In this document: in pieces, positions 58,158 through 64,000 of the stretch | Layout: every line of letters begins with the position of its first letter | Position numbering within the stretch: the first letter of the stretch is position 1 | Source: Nipponacmea schrenckii | Taxonomy: Eukaryota; Mollusca; Gastropoda; Lottiidae | Assembly (NCBI GenBank): GCA_030562195.1 | Contig: CM060201.1 | Location: 20,658,454-20,722,453, forward strand | Reading direction: 5' to 3' | Length of the DNA: 64,000 nt | The notes under the pieces: model-generated | Databases searched by the model: none | What the model saw: the letters and a program-made list of their open reading frames with translations, nothing else | What the model was told of the DNA's origin: nothing | Position numbers and translations under genes: made by a program

Positions 58158-59145
58158 AAAATCATTCAGCAATTCTCGGCAGTTTCCGGAAAGCTGAAAT
58201 CATTCAGCAATTCTCGGCAGTTTCCGTAAAGCTGAAACAATTCAGCAATTCTCGGCAGTTTCCGTAAAGCTGAAATCATTCAGCAATTCTCGGCAGTTTC
58301 CGTAAAGCTGAAATCATTCAGCAATTCTCGGCAGTTTCCGTAAAGCTGAAATCGTTCAGCAATTCTCGGCAGTTTCCGTAAAGCTGAAATCGTTCAGTAA
58401 TTCTCGGCAGTTTCCGTAAAGCTGAAATCATTCAGCAATTCTCGGCAGTTTCCGTCAAGCTGAAATCATTCAGCAATTCTCGACAGTTTCCGTAAAGCTG
58501 AAATAATTCAGCAATTCTCGGCAGTTTCCGTAAAGCTGAAATAATTCAGCAATTCTCGGCAGTTTCTGTAAAGCTGAAATAATTCAGCAATTCTCGACAG
58601 TTTCTGTAAAGCTGAAATCATTCAGCAATTCTCGGCAGTTTCCGTAAAGCTGAAATAATTCAGCAATTCTCGGCAGTTTCTGTAAAGCTGAAATCATTCA
58701 GCAATTCTCGACAGTTTCCGTAAAGCTGAAATCATTCAGCAATTCTCGGCAGTTTCCGTAAAGCTGAAATCATTCAGCAATTCTCGACAGTTTCCGTAAA
58801 GCTGAAATCATTTAGCAATTCTCGGCAGTTTCTGTAAAGCTGAAATAATTCAGCAATTCTCGGCAGTTTCTGTAAAGCTGAAATAATTCAGCAATTCTCG
58901 GCAGTTTCCATAAAGCTGAAAATCATTCAGCAATTCTTAGCAGTTTCCTTAAAGCTGAAAATCATTCAGCAATTCTCAGCAGTTTTTGTAAAGCTGAAAA
59001 TCATTCAGCAATTCTTGGCAGTTTCCGTAAAGCTGAAATAATTCAGCAATTCTTGACAGTTTCCGTAAAGCTGAAATCATTCAGCAATTCTCGGCAGTTT
59101 CCGTAAAGCTGAAATAATTCAGCAATTCTCGACAGTTTCAGAGAA
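58158..59145 (+). repeat. 38-bp array, about 26 copies
   Basis: CATTCAGCAATTCTCGGCAG then TTTCCGTAAAGCTGAAAT. Variants (CGACAG, TTTCTG, AATAATT) recur in a mixed order. A single diverged relative lies at 15911-15952 on the other strand. Confidence 0.97.
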
Positions 59146-59494
59146 AACAGATGTGAGGGCGAGGTAGATTGGTGAGCTACAATGGACGCTGATACTTTCC
59201 TTCAAACACCCTCAAACAGATAATTTGACAGACGTAATCATATGAATTGATGTATCTCCCCTACCCCCGCCAATACGCCCCTTTCTGAAGACAAATTATT
59301 TTTTTTAAAGAATGTTTATTTTAAAAAAATGTTAACAGTTGGAAATGGTTCAGAGTTAAAAAATAGAATTCTTATAAAAATAAAATGCTATACAGCGTTT
59401 GCTATATACAAGGGTATTCTTGTACGAGGTATTCTCTACAGAAGGGTCAAAGGTCACAATGGTTCTAATTTCTGTCCCAATACAATTTATACAA
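59146..59494. other. Spacer
   Basis: No feature recognised; poly-T and poly-A runs near 59300-59330. Confidence 0.35.
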
Positions 59495-59825
59495 ATAGGT
59501 CGGTTGATGACGTCATTAAATATGTAAATAGGTCAGTACGCGACACGTAATTAAATATGTAAATAGGTCAGTTCCTGGCACGTAATTAAATATGTAAATA
59601 GGTCAGTACGCGACACGTAATTAAATATGTAAATAGGTCAGTTCGTGGCACGTCATTAAATATGTAAATAGGTCAGTTCATGACACGTAATTAAATATGT
59701 AAATAGGTCAGTTCATGACACGTAATTAAATATGTAAATAGGTCAGTTCATGGCACGTCATTAAATATGTAAATTGGTCAGTTCATGACACATTATTCAA
59801 TATGTAAATAGGTCAGTTGATGTTA
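59495..59825 (+). repeat. 35-bp array, about 9 copies
   Basis: TAATTAAATATGTAAATAGG then TCAGTTCATGACACG; TACGCGACACG variants alternate in the left half. Confidence 0.95.
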
Positions 59826-59965
59826 AATTAGAACCACTATGACTGATGGTATTTTAAATTGCCCGTCAGCTCACGAGAGCTTCATATATAGCAATCTAAA
59901 ATCGACCATCAATTATTTAAACTACTATATTATAGGCGAAATGTGTAAGAAAAAAAACAGGTAAA

Positions 59966-60839
59966 TTATGAGCGGAAGAGAAGGGCAATGGCGGCAACAA
60001 TCAAACTTCCGAAAATTGAAGCGTTGATTCCATTGGCTGAAAAATATAAAAAAGACAAATGAAATTAAAGAAATCGAATGTTTACTGTTTACTGAAATTT
60101 TAATCATATTCGGCCATCTTTTTAAACAAGTAAGTCAAAGACCAAAATGTCAAGATCAAAGGTAAAAAAATCAAGGTATCTTAGTATGGAGGTCATTATG
60201 ACGTCAGGAGGTAGTTTATATCGGTCACTACTAATTGAATATCTAAGTTATAGCTTACCGCTGTTGCATCCTTTCAGTGTTTCGGCAGCTTTTACGGCTA
60301 GTTTAGCGGATTCGATTCCGACAGTATTACATAAACCATCTTGTTCTGTAGATTGGGCCCATACACAGGCTCTCCATTCAGCGATAGCTCTGAAATTATT
60401 TACATTTTATTTTACAGCATGTCGATATCAGTGTTATTTTCCCTGACTGTGTTACTTTCAAAACCTAAATTTTATATTCTGTTCCTAAACAATGCGGTCG
60501 ACACTTTCAAGGTGTCGTTATTTTAACAGTTTCGTGAATATCTACTATCACAGTGTAAGCCTGAATTGTATTGACGGAAATTCACGAGTTATACGAAGTT
60601 TGCCGATTTTAATGTTGGTCAGCAGCATTCAAGTCCAGTTGGTACGAATAAAGTAGTATGTATAAATAGTGGCACTAGATGATAGAGACTACTTAGACCT
60701 TAGACACAGTTATCAAGACACAATCACTGAACAAAAAAAATGAAAGTTACTTACACACAAGTTTCTTTGGTCGAATCTCTGTAGGTATTGCCACAAGTCA
60801 CTAAATTACATTCAGCAGATAAACTGACAGCAATGATGG
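59966..60839 (-). CDS. Secreted six-cysteine protein with probable GPI-anchor tail (3' exons; first exon not found)
   Basis: Three exons on the minus strand join in phase: 60755-60839, 60259-60389, 59966-60036, all with strong sites (TTTCCAG, GT|GTAAGT, AATTTCAG, G|GTAAGC, TTTTCAG). The first ends a likely signal peptide (IIAVSLSAEC). The mature chain of about 65 residues before the tail has six cysteines, in ECNLVTCG, KETCVAIAEWRACVW, DGLCNTVG and LKGCNSANG, so three disulfides are possible. The last exon encodes NASIFGSLIVAAIALLFRS and stop, a hydrophobic end with small residues just before it, as in GPI-anchored proteins. I do not recognise the family. The first exon with the ATG must end in phase 1; a candidate ATG near 61106 followed by GTGAGA (about 61080-61090) gives only a weak signal peptide, so the true start may be elsewhere or beyond the window. 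Confidence 0.6.
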
Positions 60840-60844
60840 CTGGA

Positions 60845-61490
60845 AATAGAAAAACGTAATTCGTATATAAATATTTATAAACATAGTGATATTTAAGTCT
60901 GTAGCCACCGATCTTTACGGTGCGCGGACACCCAGATAATTCCCACTCGGACACTTCCCACCTGGGCAATTGCTGCTATCAGGACGTTTCATCTTAACCA
61001 TGCTCAAAATATTACGCTTTCATTTTACACCTTGACTGCAATGGTCAATTGTCAAGGTATGGATTCGTCTGACACAGGCTGTTTATCTCACATTGTACAC
61101 GGCATGCCATCGTTATCCTAAGCATCGTGTCCAAACCACACCCTATTTGTCACCCTTCCTTTACAGAACGTAGGAATTCCACTTCGAGCTTCTTTTTTTT
61201 GGTCCTATTTTACATTGTGTTATTATGTTGTCATTAACCTAATTAGAAACAAAAGAAAAGACGTAAAGCTCCATATTTACTTCCGTGTCGTACACATGCT
61301 CTAAGTTTTAACTTATTTTAATTAGTTGATTACGTGATTTAAGTAAAGAAACACCCAGATTGTACGAGTTATGTTGTAATGTTTCTTTTGATGATAAACC
61401 TGTTTTAAATCATTTCTTTAAACCGAGGTTATATTATTTTGAGATATCTGTGTTATTTTTATGTCGTTTGTTGTAAAGATTTGGAAATCT
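60845..61490. other. Upstream or intron sequence of the six-cysteine gene
   Basis: Contains a SINE-like scrap (CGTGTCCAAACCACACCC at about 61126, also at 49190 and 49257). No exon is supported. Confidence 0.4.
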
Positions 61491-61494
61491 AGTG

Positions 61495-62490
61495 AATACT
61501 CTCTTTACAATGTCAAGCTATTGCTTCCTTTGTCTTATACCTTGACTACAATAGCCACTATTCTTGTATCACATCTTCACAATGTCAAGTTTTAACAAAC
61601 TTCATCTTATACCTTGACTACAATAGCCACCTTTCTTGTATCACATCTTCACAATGTCAAGCTATTACAAACTTCATCTTATACCTTGACTACAATAGCC
61701 ACCTTTCTTGTATCACATCTTCACAATGTCAAACTCTTCTTTATACCTTGACTACAATAGCCACTTTTGTTCAATTTTACAAGTCAGTATTAATTGATTA
61801 TACCCTGACTACAATAGCCACCTTTCTTGTATCACATCTTCACAATATCAAGCTATTACTAACTTCATCTTATACCTTGACTACAATAGTCACCTTTCTT
61901 GTATCACATCTTCACAATGTCAAGCTATTACTAACTTCATACTTATACCTTGACTACAATAGTCACCTTTCTTGTATCACATCTTCACAATGTCAAGCTA
62001 TTACTAACTTCATATTTATACCTTGACTACAATAGTCACCTTTCTTGTATCACATCTTCACAATGTCAAGCTATTACAAACTTCATCTTATACCTTGACT
62101 ACAATAGTCACCTTTCTTGTATCACATCTTCACAATGTCAAGCTATTACAACTTTCTTATACCTTGACTACAATAGCCACCTTTCTTGTATCACATCTTC
62201 TCAATGTCAAAGTCTGTTTTATACCTTGACTACAATAGTCACCTTTCTTGTATCACATCTTCACAATGTCAAAGTCTGTTTTATACCTTGACTACAATAG
62301 CCACCTTTCTTGTATCACATCTTCACAATGTAAAGTCTGTTTTATACCTTGACTACAATAGTCACCTTTCTTGTACCACATCTTCACAATTCAACTATTC
62401 ACTGTCATTTATACCTTGACTACAATAGTCACCTTTCTTGTATCACATCTTCACAATGTCAAAGTCTGTTTTATACCTTGACTACAATGT
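61495..62490 (+). repeat. 72-bp satellite array, about 14 copies
   Basis: Units carry CTTGACTACAATAGTCACC, TTTCTTGTATCACATCTT, CACAATGTCAAGCTATTAC and AAACTTCATCTTATA. In the right half, units shorten to about 61 bp by replacing the CTATTACAAACTTCAT part with AGTCTGTTT. Orientation is opposite to 6648-7550. Confidence 0.95.
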
Positions 62491-62595
62491 ACTTTTCTAT
62501 CAATCACAGAAGTGATTTAATTCTGATTATACGCCTGCAATACAGCAATCAGAGGCTTTACAAAGTCAAGTATTGGCAGTATTAAAAATTGTGAT

Positions 62596-62850
62596 ACATT
62601 CGCTGACGTACTATCCAATCAATTCACTGCAATCCGTGATTAAAAAAGATAGGGGCTATTACAGTCAACGTATACGGCCTATAATTGGCTACATTCGCTC
62701 GCGTACTATCCAATCAATTCACTGCAATCCGTGATTAAAAAAGATAGGGGCTATTACAGTCAACGTATACGGCCTATAATTGGATACATTCGCTCGCGTA
62801 CTATCCGATTAATTCACTGCAATCCGTGATTAAAAAAGATAGGGGCTATT
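62596..62850 (+). repeat. 95-bp tandem repeat, 2.7 copies
   Basis: ACATTCGCTCGCGTACTATC, CAATCAATTCACTGCAATCC, AAAAAAGATAGGGGCTATTA and AGTCAACGTATACGGCC repeat at 62596, 62691 and 62786. Confidence 0.93.
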
Positions 62851-63639
62851 ATGTAAATATTGCAATATACACCTTGTAAATTAATAAAGAGTGCCTTAAC
62901 ACTATAATATGACCTTTAACCTTTTAGTTAAAATAAATTTAGTAATTTTTTCATGGGGATATATTAACAAGTCGATGAGTAATATAGTAAATATTTTCTA
63001 TCACGTGACCTCGTGTCCATCTTATTTACTACTATTGTCATAAACCCTGTCCATCAACAATCGACTTAAAATTAGTTGACTAGCTTTTTTTAAAAATGTC
63101 TTCTTGTATATAACGTCTCAATTGAAATCTTAATAATTTTCTACCATAGTTGCGTTCAAATGACGTTATTTGTAACCAATGAAAGCGTGTTTATTAAACC
63201 CGTTTTTTGATGAATTAAACAATTATTAAAGTGATACTGCATCTTAGAATAGATATAAAATTCAACTTCTCAACAATGGTCAATATGTAAATATGGCGAT
63301 AAAACAGATAATAATTTCCTTTGATTTCTGATATTTTTTCTTTTTAATTGTACGAAGAAAAAAACGAAGTTATAATCTTATTTTTATAAGATAGATGGCG
63401 ATGCGATAGAAAATATGTCACCCTAATTTAAAATTATCTTGGACGAAGTCAAATTGTTTCAGCTATTTATTCAAACGGGTCAGGTAAATATTTGGGAACG
63501 AAACCAGTTTCTGGTCGTGAAAAACCTGTAAGTTCACAAAAAACGAAACGGTACAAAGGTCGGGCCAGAGAAATGTCGGTCAATAAATAATAATTAAAGA
63601 AAGTATCATATCTAACTATGAAAATAATGGATTTGGACA
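62851..63639. other. Unassigned AT-rich region
   Basis: No exon, RNA gene or array is seen. Confidence 0.35.
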
Positions 63640-63850
63640 ATGATTATTCCTGGATTATCCGTACCCATTTATAGCCGGGTCGATTGGACCGAGAGTAGAA
63701 CAAACGACGGCCATGTATGACGTATTTGCTTAAGGCTGTGTACATTAAAGATTCCTCGATTGTTGAAGGTAGAAAAGAGGCGACCTATGTCACGGTCTTT
63801 GCAAAATTCCTCTTATTGCACAATCTATGACGTCGTCGATCATGTCTATA
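63640..63850 (+). repeat. SINE-like composite copy
   Basis: GGATTATCCGTACCCATTTA (end block of the composite element at 14 and 48 kb) is followed by GGCTGTGTACATTAAAGATT and TTTGCAAAATTCCTCTTATT, which match the SINE body at 56205-56425. One copy therefore links the two families. Confidence 0.65.
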
Positions 63851-64000
63851 GTAGCCAATACAGGTGCATAGAAGCGGGATTAAAAACTTTTTTTCACTTT
63901 TATTCATTCTTTCTAAATCGACGAGACAAATTAAAAAGATAATTTGAGATATAAAGTTTCTCTGTCTCGGACGAATTGTGTTGATACTAATCTAAAACAC

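Noticed and set aside
60147..60446. 99-codon open frame on the plus strand
   Set aside because: Antisense to the middle exon of the six-cysteine gene, which has proper splice sites and phase on the minus strand.
61748..62585. Several open frames of 68-113 codons
   Set aside because: Same 72-bp satellite, plus strand.

Overview
This is a eukaryotic nuclear window, AT-rich, with spliced genes, long introns and an unusually heavy load of minisatellites. The proteins are animal-type. Dispersed repeats such as the degenerate copies at 26870-27545, which carry a CAAGGGCAATAACTC motif and a GACGGACGGAC end, resemble elements common in molluscs, so a mollusc (or at least a lophotrochozoan) is the best guess. 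No prokaryotic genes, rRNA, intact tRNA, CRISPR array or viral genes were seen.

Genes rebuilt by hand from splice sites and reading phase: (1) a cytosolic sulfotransferase on the minus strand, 1220-3690, with a possible extra 5' exon at 9101-9155; (2) an unrecognised secreted protein or peptide precursor on the plus strand, 23561-24323; (3) NSRP1 (CCDC55), a nuclear-speckle splicing regulator, minus strand, 28201-32710, 8 coding exons; (4) a small single-pass membrane protein, plus strand, 32863-33480, divergent from NSRP1; (5) UFD1, minus strand, 35813-40792, 11 coding exons, 301 aa; (6) CDC45, plus strand, 41136-49489, 18 coding exons, 564 aa; (7) the last three exons of an unrecognised six-cysteine, probably GPI-anchored secreted protein, minus strand, 59966-60839, first exon not found. 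For genes 1 and 3-6 every exon junction keeps phase and predicted lengths fit.

UFD1 and CDC45 lie head to head with 343 bp between start codons, the same arrangement as in human 22q11.2. The shared promoter has an inverted pair of CCAAT boxes and several ETS-like GGAA sites.

The rest is mostly repeats. 0-23 kb: a chain of minisatellites with units of 38, 75, 72, 40, 69, 59, 54 and 22 bp, plus C-rich repeats at 18 kb. 24-36 kb: short arrays and a 109-bp array. 45-48 kb: two arrays inside CDC45 introns that run right up to 3' splice sites. 50-54 kb: a 20-bp array and a roughly 106-copy 29-bp array whose unit contains TTAGGG. 54-63 kb: further 132-, 21-, 5-, 38-, 35-, 72- and 95-bp arrays. Several arrays far apart share units, sometimes with a precise internal deletion. 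A SINE-like family is scattered throughout, including in the CDC45 3' region, and two MITE-like elements sit in UFD1 and CDC45 introns. Most long open frames in the window are artefacts of these arrays.
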